64,000 nt of DNA from Bacteroidota bacterium (GCA_013286305.1 JABDFW010000004.1:36270-100269); one strand, 5' to 3'. Counted from the stretch's first letter, positions 30,158-40,073 are shown. A program made the numbers and translations. Notes: a model not told the origin generated them from the sequence alone.

Positions 30158-30829
30158 ATGGAAGACATAGAATTACAAAAAATTTGGGCAGAGTATGACC
30201 GTAAGCTGGAGGAGTCCCGCGTGTTGAACCTGCAATCATGGGCGCTTAACCTTAAGAGCTTTGAGGCAATACAAATGCAAAAAGCTAAAACCAAACTCAA
30301 CAGGTTAGCATCTTTTAAAATTGGGGCAGTTGTTTTAGGAATTGTTTGGGTGCTGTTTTTAAGCTTTCTTATTTTTAACAGGCTTACATGGCAGGGAATA
30401 ATTTTTAATATCTCCGCAGGTATGATAGTCCTTATCACTGCTATTGCTATAATAGTGTATATAAAGCATGTAGTGCTTATACGGCAAATAGATAACAGTG
30501 AAAATATTGTAGATACCCAAAGAAAGCTGGCATTACTTCAATCATCCACTATACGGATAATTGGTATCCTTTGGCTGCAACTGCCTTTTTATGCTACTTT
30601 CTTTCTAACCCCTTCCATGCTTTATAATTGGAGTATGTGGCAATGGCTGATTGTCATAAGTGTTACGGGATTGTTTACAATTGCAGCTTTGTGGTTATAT
30701 AAGAACATCAGCTATAAAAATAAAAATAAAAAATGGTTCAGAGTTTTGTTCAACAGCACTGAATGGACGTCCGTTACCAGGGCAATGTTTTTTCTTGACG
30801 AAATAGAGGAGTTTAAAAAAAATAATTAG
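30158..30829 (+). CDS. Membrane protein co-encoded with the ECF sigma factor (possible anti-sigma)
   Basis: 223 residues. The N-terminal 50 residues are soluble and charged (MEDIELQKIWAEYDRKLEES), followed by about four TM segments (near 50-70, 76-98, 130-150, 158-178) and a basic tail (KNISYKNKNKKWFRVLFNST). There is no ZAS zinc motif (HxxxCxxC), so it is not a classic anti-sigma factor. The tight spacing from the sigma gene makes regulation of that sigma factor its most likely job, by inference. Confidence 0.65.
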   Translation: MEDIELQKIWAEYDRKLEESRVLNLQSWALNLKSFEAIQMQKAKTKLNRLASFKIGAVVLGIVWVLFLSFLIFNRLTWQGIIFNISAGMIVLITAIAIIVYIKHVVLIRQIDNSENIVDTQRKLALLQSSTIRIIGILWLQLPFYATFFLTPSMLYNWSMWQWLIVISVTGLFTIAALWLYKNISYKNKNKKWFRVLFNSTEWTSVTRAMFFLDEIEEFKKNN

Positions 30830-30830
30830 C

Positions 30831-30932
30831 ATGAGTTCGATAAGGATTAGCTATGGTATTGTACAAGGAGAACAAAATTTATCGGACATTGAAGCCCGGA
30901 GGGCTGACATTATTATAGAAAGGAATGAATAA
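30831..30932 (+). CDS. Possible 33-residue protein after the sigma/membrane pair
   Basis: A short frame opens 1 base after the stop of the preceding gene and encodes 33 residues (MSSIRISYGIVQGEQNLSDI, then EARRADIIIERNE). The tight join suggests translational coupling, but its small size gives little coding evidence. I recognise no family. Confidence 0.3.
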   Translation: MSSIRISYGIVQGEQNLSDIEARRADIIIERNE

Positions 30933-30942
30933 ATGCAGATAA

Positions 30943-30958
30943 ACCCGCCGCGGCGGGT
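30943..30958. repeat. Perfect 16-bp GC-rich palindrome
   Basis: ACCCGCCGCGGCGGGT is its own reverse complement and is nearly identical to the core of the hairpin at 21443-21463. A longer imperfect dyad follows (CATATCAACATAC near 30959 with GTATTAGTTGATGTG near 30991). It is probably a genome-wide dispersed palindrome and may act as a terminator. Confidence 0.5.
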
Positions 30959-31040
30959 GACATATCAACATACTTCTTTCAAGATCGGGATGTATTAGTT
31001 GATGTGACTGTACAAATTACTACTTATTTCATTTTAAACA

Positions 31041-32009
31041 TCATCCTGCCTTTGCCTGTAAAATACAATAAGCATTTACAATAATATATATCAGCAGCAA
31101 GGTTTGTGCGGTGATCATATCAAACCGGTTTGCCCGTTTCATTTTATTTTGTTTTACCAGCCATAGCGAATAGGCAGAGGAAGCAATAACAAGAAAAATA
31201 AAAAACATAGTGGTCATGTGTAAAAAATCAACCATGGTAAAGGAAATGGTTTCAGGCAGTGAGGCATCAATAATATATTTGTTGCCTATTGCGGCAAATA
31301 AGGCTCCTACGCTTAACCCAAAACGCGAATCGGTATTATCCGCATGAATATAAAAACAGATATAGGCTATTAGAAAAGAAACATACATACCAAGGAACAT
31401 TTTCCAAAATAATTCCGTTGCATCCCTTTTAACACTTATCCGTACCCTGAAAGCGCTGTACTCTGTATGTGGGGTTGCAAGGCTTTCATCACCAAAAGCG
31501 GTTTCATATTGTTTTATATTAGTGAAAACGAGAAAGCTGTCAATATTCCATCCCTTCAATGTAAATTTTGGATCGTAATGTTTGCCAAGTGTATCAGGCA
31601 CAAAAACCAGGGAGCGCCTGTCGTACTGCGAATTTTCAATGGAAAGCTTTAATTGCTGGCGGTCAAAAGGAAAATTATTTATTTTCCACATATCCTGCAT
31701 TACGCAATGTATTTTCATCAAAAGGGATATTCTTCCACCCGAAGAATCTATAGTGGAGAAAGATTTTTCAATATTTTTTGCCTGCGGTATTTCAAGGTTG
31801 TGAACAAAATCAAAATCCTTGTTCTTATATTTTAGCCAAACCCAAAATTCAACGGTATATTCATTTTGTTTAAAATCAATATCATGAATGCTGGTAACAT
31901 ATATGCCCGTTTTAACGGTATCAGGGTGCGTTCCCTGGGCATGCGAAATTAAAGCAGAACATGAAAAAATAATTATTAAGCACAGGGGTAAAAGAAGGGC
32001 TTGTTTCAT
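31041..32009 (-). CDS. Pentameric ligand-gated ion channel homologue (copy 1)
   Basis: 322 residues. A signal peptide (1-24) precedes an extracellular beta-sandwich with the family motifs: residues 36-60 (IYVTSIHDIDFKQNEYTVEF), WKINNFPFDRQQLKLSIENS with the FPFD Pro-loop at 113-116, and GWNIDSF (153-159), matching GWDIESF of the cyanobacterial channel GLIC. Four TM segments follow: M1 201-221, M2 229-248 (the expected pore helix), M3 256-285 and M4 298-318; LPETISFTMV after M2 aligns with the GLIC M2-M3 loop. The Cys-loop disulfide is absent, as in other bacterial members. The ligand is unknown. It sits 145 bases downstream of a close paralogue, in the same direction. Confidence 0.85.
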   Translation of the reverse strand: MKQALLLPLCLIIIFSCSALISHAQGTHPDTVKTGIYVTSIHDIDFKQNEYTVEFWVWLKYKNKDFDFVHNLEIPQAKNIEKSFSTIDSSGGRISLLMKIHCVMQDMWKINNFPFDRQQLKLSIENSQYDRRSLVFVPDTLGKHYDPKFTLKGWNIDSFLVFTNIKQYETAFGDESLATPHTEYSAFRVRISVKRDATELFWKMFLGMYVSFLIAYICFYIHADNTDSRFGLSVGALFAAIGNKYIIDASLPETISFTMVDFLHMTTMFFIFLVIASSAYSLWLVKQNKMKRANRFDMITAQTLLLIYIIVNAYCILQAKAG

Positions 32010-32153
32010 AATTGTACTGTATTATAATGAAGTAAGATAAAGAATTGATTTTGAAGAAAAGATTTAATTAACCTGAAAATATTAACACCCCGGCAGAAAT
32101 ATGTGAACAGGTAACACGAATCATTTTTGGAACATATTGTTTTGGCTTACATA

Positions 32154-33119
32154 TCACGCTGCCTTCGCAATTGAAATACAATAAATATTCACTAAAATGT
32201 AAATGATCAGCAATGTTTGCGCGGCAACCATATCAAAGCGCATGGCCTGTTTATTTTTATTTTGTTTTACAAGCCTCAAAGAATAAGTGGAAAAAGTAAT
32301 AACGAGAAAAATAAAGAACATCGTAAGAATATGCAACAAATCAACCATGGTAAAAGAAATGGATTCCGGCAATGACGCGTCAATAATATATTTATTGCCT
32401 ATTGCGGCAAATAAGGCGCCCACGCTTAGCGCAAACCTCGAGTCAATATTATCAGCATGAATATAAAAACATATATAAGCTATAAGAAAGGAAACATACA
32501 TGCCCAGGAACATTTTCCAGAACAAATCATTAGCATCTCTTTTAACACCAATCCTTATCCTGAAAGCGCTGTACTCAGTATGTGGCGTGGCGAGGCTTTC
32601 ATCGCCAAAACCGGTTTCGTATTGTTTTATATTACTTGAAATAAGAAAGCTGTCAATATTCCATCCCTTCAGGGTAAACCGCGGGTCGTAATGTTTTCCA
32701 AGGGTATCGGGTGCAAAAACCAGGTAACGCCTGTCGTATTGCGAATTTTCAATGGAAAGCCTTAATTGCTGGCGGTCAAAAGGAAAATTATTTATCTTCC
32801 ACGAATCCTGCATCACACATTGTATTTTCATCAGCAGGTAAATTCTTCCGCCGGACGAATCTACTGTAGAGAATGATTTTTCAACGCTTTTTGCCTGTGG
32901 TATTTCAAGATTGTGAACAAAATCAAAGTCCTTATTCTTGTATTTTAGCCATAACCAAAATTCAACAGTATATTCATTTTGTTTAAAATCAATATCATGT
33001 ATGCTGGTAACGTATATGCCCGTTTTAACGGTATCAGGGTGCGTACCCTGGGCATTAACCATAACAACTAAACATAGCAAAGCCATGATAATTTGCGAAA
33101 AAAGAAGGGCTTTTTTCAT
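32154..33119 (-). CDS. Pentameric ligand-gated ion channel homologue (copy 2)
   Basis: 321 residues, a close paralogue of copy 1 with the same layout: signal peptide, the motif IYVTSIHDIDFKQNEYTVEF, WKINNFPFDRQQLRLSIENS, GWNIDSF, and four TM segments with the M2 stretch SRFALSVGALFAAIGNKYII and loop LPESISFTMV. The ligand-domain core is almost identical between copies; differences gather in the signal peptide, around residues 158-172 (SNIKQYETGFGD vs TNIKQYETAFGD) and in M3/M4. Together the two genes look like a tandem duplication that could form hetero- or homopentamers. The opening signal cannot be predicted. Confidence 0.85.
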   Translation of the reverse strand: MKKALLFSQIIMALLCLVVMVNAQGTHPDTVKTGIYVTSIHDIDFKQNEYTVEFWLWLKYKNKDFDFVHNLEIPQAKSVEKSFSTVDSSGGRIYLLMKIQCVMQDSWKINNFPFDRQQLRLSIENSQYDRRYLVFAPDTLGKHYDPRFTLKGWNIDSFLISSNIKQYETGFGDESLATPHTEYSAFRIRIGVKRDANDLFWKMFLGMYVSFLIAYICFYIHADNIDSRFALSVGALFAAIGNKYIIDASLPESISFTMVDLLHILTMFFIFLVITFSTYSLRLVKQNKNKQAMRFDMVAAQTLLIIYILVNIYCISIAKAA

Positions 33120-33193
33120 ATTGTGTGGTTGGTTCTGATACTGGAAGATAAGTAGTTGGGGCGAGATAAAAAAGAGGGAAAGTGGTTCCCAAA

Positions 33194-33289
33194 ATGCCTG
33201 CTATGGAACAAATTAATAAATGGAAGCATGCAGCAAGGAATTACAAGGCGAAAAAGCACAATGCGGATGGAGCCTGGCCTGGTAAATAG
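33194..33289 (+). pseudogene. Remnant of a PIN-toxin antitoxin 3' end
   Basis: This 96-base frame (31 residues) repeats the end of the antitoxin gene at 33339-33578: here MPAMEQINKWKHAARNYKAK, there MPSMKQINKWKHEARNYKAE. The DNA similarity runs over about 75 bases, then breaks (here ...NADGAWPGK). It lacks the N-terminal part, so it is a decayed partial duplicate lying just upstream of the intact operon. Confidence 0.6.
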
Positions 33290-33338
33290 TAATAGCAGAA
33301 TTTATATTATATTTGTATGGACACAAAAAAACTGAAAC

Positions 33339-33578
33339 ATGCCTACAGTATTAGCGAAGCAAAAAACTATTGATGAAATAGTTAAGTATGCCAAAAAACT
33401 TGATGATGAAGAATTGCAGATACTGCTTTATAGATTGCGTATAAAAAAATTATTGAAAGACGGCATAAAACCCGTAGCCAATCCTCCTAAAGGAATTAGA
33501 ATGCCCAGTATGAAGCAAATTAATAAATGGAAGCATGAAGCAAGGAATTACAAGGCGGAAAAGAAGAATGCGGATTGA
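33339..33578 (+). CDS. Antitoxin of a PIN-domain toxin
   Basis: 79 residues, helical and charged: IDEIVKYAKKLDDEELQILL then YRLRIKKLLKDGIK, and a C-terminal part MPSMKQINKWKHEARNYKAE that probably wraps the toxin. The PIN gene overlaps its last 11 bases. It resembles the orphan protein at 34956 (EAKKLKKEEREFLLKELRIR), so the two are paralogues. Family name unknown to me. Confidence 0.75.
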   Translation: MPTVLAKQKTIDEIVKYAKKLDDEELQILLYRLRIKKLLKDGIKPVANPPKGIRMPSMKQINKWKHEARNYKAEKKNAD

Positions 33579-34002
33579 TAAGTTTGTGCTGGATTGTAAT
33601 ATTTGGATTAGCTATTTAATTACGAAAAGGCATGAAAAATTGGCTGAAATGATTAATGAAAATGAATTGATCGTTTACAGCTGCGATGAGTTGTTAAACG
33701 AAATTACAAAAGTCTTAATGTATCCTCATTTAACAAAATACAATATAAGCCCCATTTTCGCAGCAGCTTATATAAAAGATGTTACTCTTCATCAGGAACT
33801 TATTCACCCCATAAAGCGCTACCTGCCTAATGACGAAAATGATGATTATTTAATTGCACTTGCTTTACAAACTTCTTCGGGTTTTATCACATCCGGCGAT
33901 ACTGATATTCTTTCCGAAAAAGAAAACCTTGAAAAGAAATATAAGAAACTGAAAATACTAACAAAGAAAGAGTTTGAAGAGATGTTTGTACTGGGCGATT
34001 AA
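33568..34002 (+). CDS. PIN-family toxin
   Basis: About 144 residues from the Met chosen here, which begins MRIDKFVLDCNIWISYL; a Met 11 codons upstream is also open, but homologues begin close to the FVLDCN strand. Acidic PIN residues are visible: Asp in VLDCN, Glu in DELLNEI, Asp in NDDYLIALAL and Asp in TSGDTDIL. The gene overlaps the antitoxin stop by 11 bases, the usual coupling. It belongs to the group named putative toxin component, PIN family. Confidence 0.85.
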   Translation: MRIDKFVLDCNIWISYLITKRHEKLAEMINENELIVYSCDELLNEITKVLMYPHLTKYNISPIFAAAYIKDVTLHQELIHPIKRYLPNDENDDYLIALALQTSSGFITSGDTDILSEKENLEKKYKKLKILTKKEFEEMFVLGD

Positions 34003-34052
34003 TAAATTTTTTTTTTACAGATATACCTTTTGCTACAAAATACTAACCCTCC

Positions 34053-34796
34053 CTACTTCTTCAAATACTTACAAGGCACATTTACAGGTGTATAATCAAT
34101 TCCATAAGCATGCTTAAGTAAGATGCTCACTACTTTCGATATAGTTGTTTCATTCCTGTGCACTTGCGGCAGCAGCCCCATCATCGCATAGCTAATGGGG
34201 TTCACCGCCGGTATAAGTGTTTCCCATTCGTAACCTTTGCCCCAAATAATTCCTTTAACGGTTGTTGTCAGGTCGGCACCCTTTACGAGCAGGTATTCCA
34301 GCATGTCTTTGGAATTATTTAAGTTTTGGTTTACAGTATGAAAAATAGGTGTCTGTCCCCCAAAGCCATATTTGTCTGTCCCTGCTGTAATGTTCACACT
34401 CATTTGGTAGTTAACCAATACTTCGGCACAGGCAACATGGTTATATTCCGCGCAAATATGCAGCAGCGAAACGTCCATCATTTGTGTGTAAGCATTGTTT
34501 AAAGAATATTTTTTATGTATCAATGCTGGATCATGCAGAATATATTTTTTAAGCGATTGTGCGTCATCCAGCAACACTGCCAGCAATACTTTATCGTCAA
34601 ATTCCAAACCATTGTCAACAAACAATTTTACACAATCCTTAAATCTTGGTGTACGGGTGTACATTTCTATCATGGTGTATATAAGTGGTTTACCATCAAA
34701 AATGGCGTTAGGGCTAATGCCATTTGCAAAGCATTCCTTTATGCCCTCAACCGAATGAAGTTCTATTTGAATTACAAGCTCATTTAGTGTATCCAT
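34053..34796 (-). CDS. Ankyrin-repeat protein
   Basis: 247 residues, with no signal peptide. Ankyrin-like repeats are visible: IKECFANGISPNAIFDGKPL, DCVKLFVDNGLEFDDKVLLA, VSLLHICAEYNHVACAEVLV, then FGGQTPIFHTVNQNLNNSKD with MLEYLLVKGADLTTTV. Probably five repeats, cytoplasmic, protein-binding. It converges with the PIN toxin gene at 33568 and sits among toxin-antitoxin genes; a partner cannot be named. Confidence 0.7.
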   Translation of the reverse strand: MDTLNELVIQIELHSVEGIKECFANGISPNAIFDGKPLIYTMIEMYTRTPRFKDCVKLFVDNGLEFDDKVLLAVLLDDAQSLKKYILHDPALIHKKYSLNNAYTQMMDVSLLHICAEYNHVACAEVLVNYQMSVNITAGTDKYGFGGQTPIFHTVNQNLNNSKDMLEYLLVKGADLTTTVKGIIWGKGYEWETLIPAVNPISYAMMGLLPQVHRNETTISKVVSILLKHAYGIDYTPVNVPCKYLKK

Positions 34797-34955
34797 GAAT
34801 TTGAAATTATGGAATGCGCTCTAAATTCGGCAATTTTTTGGAATAAGTGTTTTTCATTGGGCAAAAAGTAAGCTATTGATTGCCCGGCCTGTTTTTAACA
34901 CTCAAATTTTATTATATTTGTAAGGAGAATCATCGTAAAAAGAATTCGCCATAAT

Positions 34956-35183
34956 ATGGACAGTACTTTAGAGCAAATTGTTATCGAAGCTAAAAAGCTA
35001 AAAAAAGAAGAAAGGGAATTCTTGCTAAAAGAATTACGCATACGAAGGTTAATTGCTGAAAACAAACCTATTGTACGAAACAAAAAGGCAAAGGTATTAT
35101 CGTTGGAGGAAATCAATGAGATAAAGCATCTTTCAAGAAAAGGCAATCCTATATGCAGTCAATGGAATAAACGGATAAACTAA
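34956..35183 (+). CDS. Orphan antitoxin-like protein
   Basis: 75 residues, a helical charged N-terminus (LEQIVIEAKKLKKEEREFLL then KELRIRRLIAENK) that aligns with the antitoxin at 33339 (IVKYAKKLDDEELQILLYRL). No PIN gene follows on this strand; 17 bases later it meets, tail to tail, a PIN gene that has its own antitoxin. It is therefore an orphan, perhaps the survivor of a lost pair or a cross-neutralising antitoxin. Confidence 0.6.
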   Translation: MDSTLEQIVIEAKKLKKEEREFLLKELRIRRLIAENKPIVRNKKAKVLSLEEINEIKHLSRKGNPICSQWNKRIN

Positions 35184-35200
35184 TATTTTTTCTTCCTCGT

Positions 35201-35644
35201 TCACATTCTTGACAATCTAAGCTCCGACAAATCAGTTGTATTAAGAGCCCTTTTAAAATGAAGTTTTTTTAAGCCCTTATAAAGTGCTTTGTCACCCGTC
35301 CACAGATACCCTTTCAAAAAAAGGGTCATCGCCACAAAATCCGTATCATCAACATCAATGCCTTTTGTTAGGCTTTCCGCAGCTAACCATATTTCTTCGC
35401 CTATCAAATCCTCATTTATAAAATTTATTTTCGACAGTACCTGTATATAAGATATTTCAAGTTGGTCGTCAGTAAGCTTTGAGATTTCTTTCAATCGGTC
35501 CCAATGCTTATGTATTTCATAACGCATATAATTGCAACTGTAAAACTCAAAATGTTTATCGGAATCAAACAGCAAATTTCCTATGCTTCCATTCGAACTT
35601 AGCATCACGCTGAAAATAATATTGGTATCAACTATTATTTTCAC
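35201..35644 (-). CDS. PIN-family toxin
   Basis: About 147 residues from a GTG start that overlaps the antitoxin stop (GTGA); an ATG 10 codons upstream (35674) is also open, but the GTG gives the standard PIN beginning (KIIVDTNIIFSVML). Acidic residues: Asp in VDTN, Glu in MRYEIHKHW, Asp in VDDTDFVAM and Asp in WTGDKAL. It is the second PIN toxin in this 2.5-kb stretch. Its antitoxin is the gene immediately upstream. Confidence 0.8.
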   Translation of the reverse strand: MKIIVDTNIIFSVMLSSNGSIGNLLFDSDKHFEFYSCNYMRYEIHKHWDRLKEISKLTDDQLEISYIQVLSKINFINEDLIGEEIWLAAESLTKGIDVDDTDFVAMTLFLKGYLWTGDKALYKGLKKLHFKRALNTTDLSELRLSRM

Positions 35645-35844
35645 TTTATAAACCTGCTTCGGTTTTTTGCCCACCAGCCTGCCTTAACATCTTTTGCCAG
35701 TTTATCCACATCAGCCTGTTTGGCTTTTGATTTTGCAGTCGCCTCTTTATAGGTTAAATAGTCAACAAGCCTCTGCAATTCCTTTGTATTTACATAATTT
35801 GGAAGCCGTATAATAATTTCTTCACTTGTTCTTTCAATGGTCAT
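35641..35844 (-). CDS. Small antitoxin of a PIN toxin
   Basis: 67 residues: SEEIIIRLPNYVNTKELQRL then VDYLTYKEATAKSKAKQADV and a tail KAGWWAKNRSRFIK. The first part looks like a short beta strand and helix for DNA binding, and the rest a toxin-binding helix. The stop overlaps the toxin start (GTGA). Common in Bacteroidota next to PIN genes; family name not recalled. Confidence 0.75.
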   Translation of the reverse strand: MTIERTSEEIIIRLPNYVNTKELQRLVDYLTYKEATAKSKAKQADVDKLAKDVKAGWWAKNRSRFIK

Positions 35845-36269
35845 CTTTTTATCCGTGGTTTTTATAAAATTAAATTATTTTTACTTCAGGAGGTTTATAT
35901 TCTTGAAAAATGCCGCAAAAATTACATTCCCTGTTTATTTTCATCATAACAACCAATTAATTTTAAATAAGTCTACCCCTTAATTTGCCAATCACTTAAA
36001 TTGCACCTAATTCCCCCTTTTATCCCCCCACTTACCCACATTTATACTTTGGTACAAAATTTGTTTTATTATATGCGTTTATCTTCTTAATTTTGCCATC
36101 CTTTATTTTGGGCTAATTAGCAACAGGGGTTTACGGGAAACTTTTTTACATACGTAAATTTTTAATTCTCAATACGTTTTGAGTAACCCGGTCAAAGTTT
36201 CGTCCTTAGAAATTTTGAAAAACCCACAAATAAAGGAAGTTTTTTTAGCAAAACCGGTTAAATACAGAT
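35845..36269 (+). promoter_or_regulatory. Leader and promoter region of rpoB
   Basis: The 425-base gap is unusually long and pyrimidine-rich on the plus strand (for example 36001-36050), with no gene. A TAATTTTG octamer at 36088-36095 fits the Bacteroidota -7 consensus (TAnnTTTG), but I found no well-spaced upstream element. It must hold rpoB's own promoter, since the upstream genes point away and no rplJ/rplL gene precedes it. Confidence 0.4.
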
Positions 36270-39200
36270 ATGTCATCAACAAAAGTTCAAACCAGGGTAA
36301 GTTTCGGTAAAACTAAACACCTTGCTGAAACACCTGACCTATTAGACATTCAGTTAGAATCTTTCAGAGAATTTTTCCAGTTAGAAACCACACCCGATAA
36401 GCGCAATAACGAAGGCTTGTTCCGTGTGTTTAAAGAAAATTTTCCTATCACTGATACTAGGAACATTTTCGTACTGGAATTCCTGGATTACTTTATTGAC
36501 CCTCCCCGTTATACCATCGAAGAGTGTATGGAGCGTGGCTTAACCTATGCGGTGCCCCTTAAGGCAAAGCTGCGTTTAAGCTGTAACGACGAGGAGCACG
36601 TGGATTTCCAAACCATTGTTCAGGATGTGTTCCTGGGCAATATCCCCTACATGACCCCCCGCGGTACATTCGTGATAAACGGCGCCGAGCGCGTGGTGGT
36701 ATCACAGTTGCACCGTTCGCCGGGCGTATTCTTCGGCCAGTCTATCCACCCCAACGGAACCAAGATATACTCCGCAAGGGTTATCCCGTTCAAGGGCGCA
36801 TGGATGGAGTTTGCTACAGACATTAACAATGTTATGTACGCTTACATTGACCGTAAGAAGAAGTTCCCTGTAACTACCCTTTTACGTTCAATCGGCTACG
36901 AAACAGATAAAGATATTCTTGAGCTGTTTGGTATGGCCACCGAAGTGCCAGCCGACAAAAAATCATTAAAAACCCACCTCGGCAAAAAGCTCGCTGCCCG
37001 CGTTTTAAGAACATGGGTGGAAGATTTTGTAGATGAGGATACCGGTGAAGTGGTTTCTATCGAGCGTAACGAGATAGTGATGGAGCGCGATACCATTTTG
37101 GATGAAGACGCCATTGAAACTATTTCCGACCTGGATGTTAAAAGCGTATTTATTCAAAGGGAAGATGTAGGCGGCGACTATGCCATTATCTACAATACCT
37201 TAAATAAAGATACCTCAAACAGTGAGTTGGAAGCTGTCCAGCACATTTACCGCCAGTTGCGCGGTGCTGATGCACCTGATAACGAAACTGCCCGTGGCAT
37301 CATTGATAAATTATTCTTCAGCGATAAGCGTTACGATCTCGGCGAAGTAGGCCGTTACAAAATAAACCGCAAGCTTGGCGTAACCCAAAGGCTGGAAAAT
37401 AAAGTGCTTACAAGGGAAGACATCATCGAGATCATTAAATACCTCGTTCGCCTTACAAACGCCAAGGCTGAGGTAGATGATATTGATCACCTGAGCAACC
37501 GCCGCGTACGTACTGTAGGCGAGCAGTTGTATGCGCAGTTCGGCGTTGGTTTGGCACGTATGGCCAGGACCATCCGAGAAAGAATGAACGTGCGCGATAA
37601 CGAAGTATTTACGCCTGTTGACCTTATCAATGCGCGTACATTATCTTCCGTTATCAACTCATTCTTTGGTACCTCACAATTATCACAGTTCCTCGACCAG
37701 ACAAACCCATTGTCTGAGATCACCCATAAACGCCGTATTTCAGCGCTCGGGCCCGGCGGCTTAAGCCGTGAACGTGCAGGCTTTGAAGTACGCGACGTAC
37801 ACTACAGCCACTACGGCCGCCTGTGTACCATTGAAACGCCTGAAGGCCCGAACATTGGTTTGATATCTACGCTTTGCGTGCATGCCAAGATAAATGAAAT
37901 GGGCTTTATTGAAACGCCTTACCGCAGGGTGGAGAATGGCAAGGTTGACCTTAAGCACCTTAAGTTTTTAAGTGCTGAAGAAGAAGATCCTGCAAAAATT
38001 GCCCAGAGTAACTCATTGATGGACGATAAAGGAAACTTTATTGAAGACCGTATCGTTAGCCGCCAGACAGGCGACTTCCCGATATTGGCCAAAGATGAAG
38101 TGGAATACATGGACGTTGCCCCTAACCAAATTGTTGGGTTAAGCGCCTCCCTTATTCCGTTCCTTGAGCATGATGATGCCAACCGTGCACTGATGGGATC
38201 AAACATGCAACGCCAGGCTGTTCCGCTTATTCTTCCTGAATCTCCTATCGTGGGTACAGGTTTGGAAGGCAAGGCTGCCCGCGATGCACGTATCCAGATA
38301 CATGCCGAAGGCGATGGTACCGTTGAGTTTGTAGATGCTAAAGAAATACATGTTCGCTATAGAAGGAATGATATTGACCGCTTAGTAAGCTTTGAAGATG
38401 ACCTGAGGATTTATAAGCTCACCAAATTCATCAAAACAAACCAGAGCACTTCAATCAACCTTCGCCCGGCCGTTAAAAAAGGCCAGATAGTAAAGAAAGG
38501 CGATTTTCTTACCGAAGGCTATGCAACCAAAGGCGGTGAGCTGGCATTGGGCCGCAACCTGCTGGTAGCGTTCATGCCATGGAAAGGCTACAACTTTGAG
38601 GATGCCATTGTAATAAGCGAAAAAGTAGTTCGTGAAGACCTGTTCACTTCTATACATATTGAAGAATATGAACTGGAAGTGCGTGATACCAAACTGGGCG
38701 AAGAGGAATTAACACCCGATATACCCAACGTATCAGAAGAGGCTACCAAAGACCTTGATGAAAATGGTATCATCCGCATAGGCGCCCAGGTGCGCGAAGG
38801 CGATATACTGATTGGTAAGATAACACCTAAAGGCGAAAGCGACCCTACACCGGAAGAAAAACTGTTGCGTGCTATCTTCGGCGATAAGGCCGGCGACGCA
38901 AAGGATGCCTCTTTAAAGGCGCCAAACGGTACAGAAGGTGTGGTGATAGATAAAAAACTTTTCCAGCGCGCTAAAAAGGATAAGAATGCCAAAGTGCGTG
39001 AAAAAGCACAATTGGAAAAAGTAGAAAAAGTACACGAAAAGAACGTGGACGACCTTAAGGAAGTATTGCTGAACAAACTGCAGACCGTATTAAAAGATAA
39101 GTCATCTGCGGGCGTAAGCAACAACTTTGGCGAAATGCTGATAGGCAAGGGCGCTAAGTTCAATCAAAAGAACCTGGCCGCAATTGACTACCAGAATGTT

Positions 39201-40073
39201 AACCCATTAGGCTGGACAAACGACAGTGAAATAGACAACCTGCTGAACACGTTACTGCATAATTTTAATATTAAGTTTAACGAGGAGCTGGGCCGCTACA
39301 AACGTGAGAAATTTAATATCTCCATAGGTGATGAATTGCCTGCAGGTGTATTAAAGCTTGCGAAAGTGTACCTCGCTGTTAAGCGTAAGCTTAAAGTGGG
39401 CGATAAAATGGCGGGCCGCCACGGTAACAAGGGTATTGTTGCAAGAATAACCCGCGCGGAAGACTTACCGTTTATGGAAGATGGTACGCCGGTTGATATA
39501 GTGCTTAACCCGCTGGGGGTACCAAGCCGTATGAACCTCGGCCAGATATATGAAACCATTCTTGGCTGGACAGGTAAAAAGCTGGGTGTAAAATTTGCGA
39601 CGCCGATATTCGATGGTGCTACCGTTGAAGAAATTGAGCAGTATTGCACAGAAAGCGGCATACCCAACATGGGCCATACCCACCTGTACGATGGCGAAAC
39701 AGGCGAACGCTTTCACCAGAAGGCAACCGTAGGTGTTATCTATATGATAAAGCTGCACCACATGGTTGACGATAAAATGCACGCACGCTCTATCGGGCCG
39801 TACAGCCTTATTACGCAGCAGCCATTGGGTGGTAAAGCACAGTTTGGCGGCCAGCGTTTTGGTGAGATGGAAGTATGGGCTTTGGAAGCTTACGGTGCAT
39901 CAAACATTCTGCAGGAACTGTTAACCATTAAATCGGATGATATTATTGGCCGTGCAAAAACCTACGAGGCAATTGTAAAAGGCGATAACATACCAAAGGC
40001 CGGCATACCGGAATCATTCAATGTATTGGTGCATGAACTGAGAGGTTTGGGCCTGGATTTAAAGTTTGAGTAA
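36270..40073 (+). CDS. rpoB: DNA-directed RNA polymerase beta subunit
   Basis: 1267 residues, full length for the phylum. The N-terminus reads [20 protein letters not shown]. The rifampicin pocket near residue 464 ([20 protein letters not shown] then [20 protein letters not shown]) keeps the susceptible-type Gln, Asp, His and Ser. The catalytic-region [12 protein letters not shown] is near residue 1048, and [20 protein letters not shown] near 1187, ending [11 protein letters not shown]. It is unusual in context: no rplJ or rplL upstream, and a terminator plus an opposite-strand gene follow instead of rpoC. Nothing suggests decay, so it is probably the functional copy, or less likely a second one. 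Confidence 0.97.
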   Translation: MSSTKVQTRVSFGKTKHLAETPDLLDIQLESFREFFQLETTPDKRNNEGLFRVFKENFPITDTRNIFVLEFLDYFIDPPRYTIEECMERGLTYAVPLKAKLRLSCNDEEHVDFQTIVQDVFLGNIPYMTPRGTFVINGAERVVVSQLHRSPGVFFGQSIHPNGTKIYSARVIPFKGAWMEFATDINNVMYAYIDRKKKFPVTTLLRSIGYETDKDILELFGMATEVPADKKSLKTHLGKKLAARVLRTWVEDFVDEDTGEVVSIERNEIVMERDTILDEDAIETISDLDVKSVFIQREDVGGDYAIIYNTLNKDTSNSELEAVQHIYRQLRGADAPDNETARGIIDKLFFSDKRYDLGEVGRYKINRKLGVTQRLENKVLTREDIIEIIKYLVRLTNAKAEVDDIDHLSNRRVRTVGEQLYAQFGVGLARMARTIRERMNVRDNEVFTPVDLINARTLSSVINSFFGTSQLSQFLDQTNPLSEITHKRRISALGPGGLSRERAGFEVRDVHYSHYGRLCTIETPEGPNIGLISTLCVHAKINEMGFIETPYRRVENGKVDLKHLKFLSAEEEDPAKIAQSNSLMDDKGNFIEDRIVSRQTGDFPILAKDEVEYMDVAPNQIVGLSASLIPFLEHDDANRALMGSNMQRQAVPLILPESPIVGTGLEGKAARDARIQIHAEGDGTVEFVDAKEIHVRYRRNDIDRLVSFEDDLRIYKLTKFIKTNQSTSINLRPAVKKGQIVKKGDFLTEGYATKGGELALGRNLLVAFMPWKGYNFEDAIVISEKVVREDLFTSIHIEEYELEVRDTKLGEEELTPDIPNVSEEATKDLDENGIIRIGAQVREGDILIGKITPKGESDPTPEEKLLRAIFGDKAGDAKDASLKAPNGTEGVVIDKKLFQRAKKDKNAKVREKAQLEKVEKVHEKNVDDLKEVLLNKLQTVLKDKSSAGVSNNFGEMLIGKGAKFNQKNLAAIDYQNVNPLGWTNDSEIDNLLNTLLHNFNIKFNEELGRYKREKFNISIGDELPAGVLKLAKVYLAVKRKLKVGDKMAGRHGNKGIVARITRAEDLPFMEDGTPVDIVLNPLGVPSRMNLGQIYETILGWTGKKLGVKFATPIFDGATVEEIEQYCTESGIPNMGHTHLYDGETGERFHQKATVGVIYMIKLHHMVDDKMHARSIGPYSLITQQPLGGKAQFGGQRFGEMEVWALEAYGASNILQELLTIKSDDIIGRAKTYEAIVKGDNIPKAGIPESFNVLVHELRGLGLDLKFE

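Noticed and set aside
36270..40073. rpoB as a rifampicin-resistant duplicate
   Set aside because: The pocket residues ([23 protein letters not shown]) are of the susceptible type, and I see no decay or resistance substitution.
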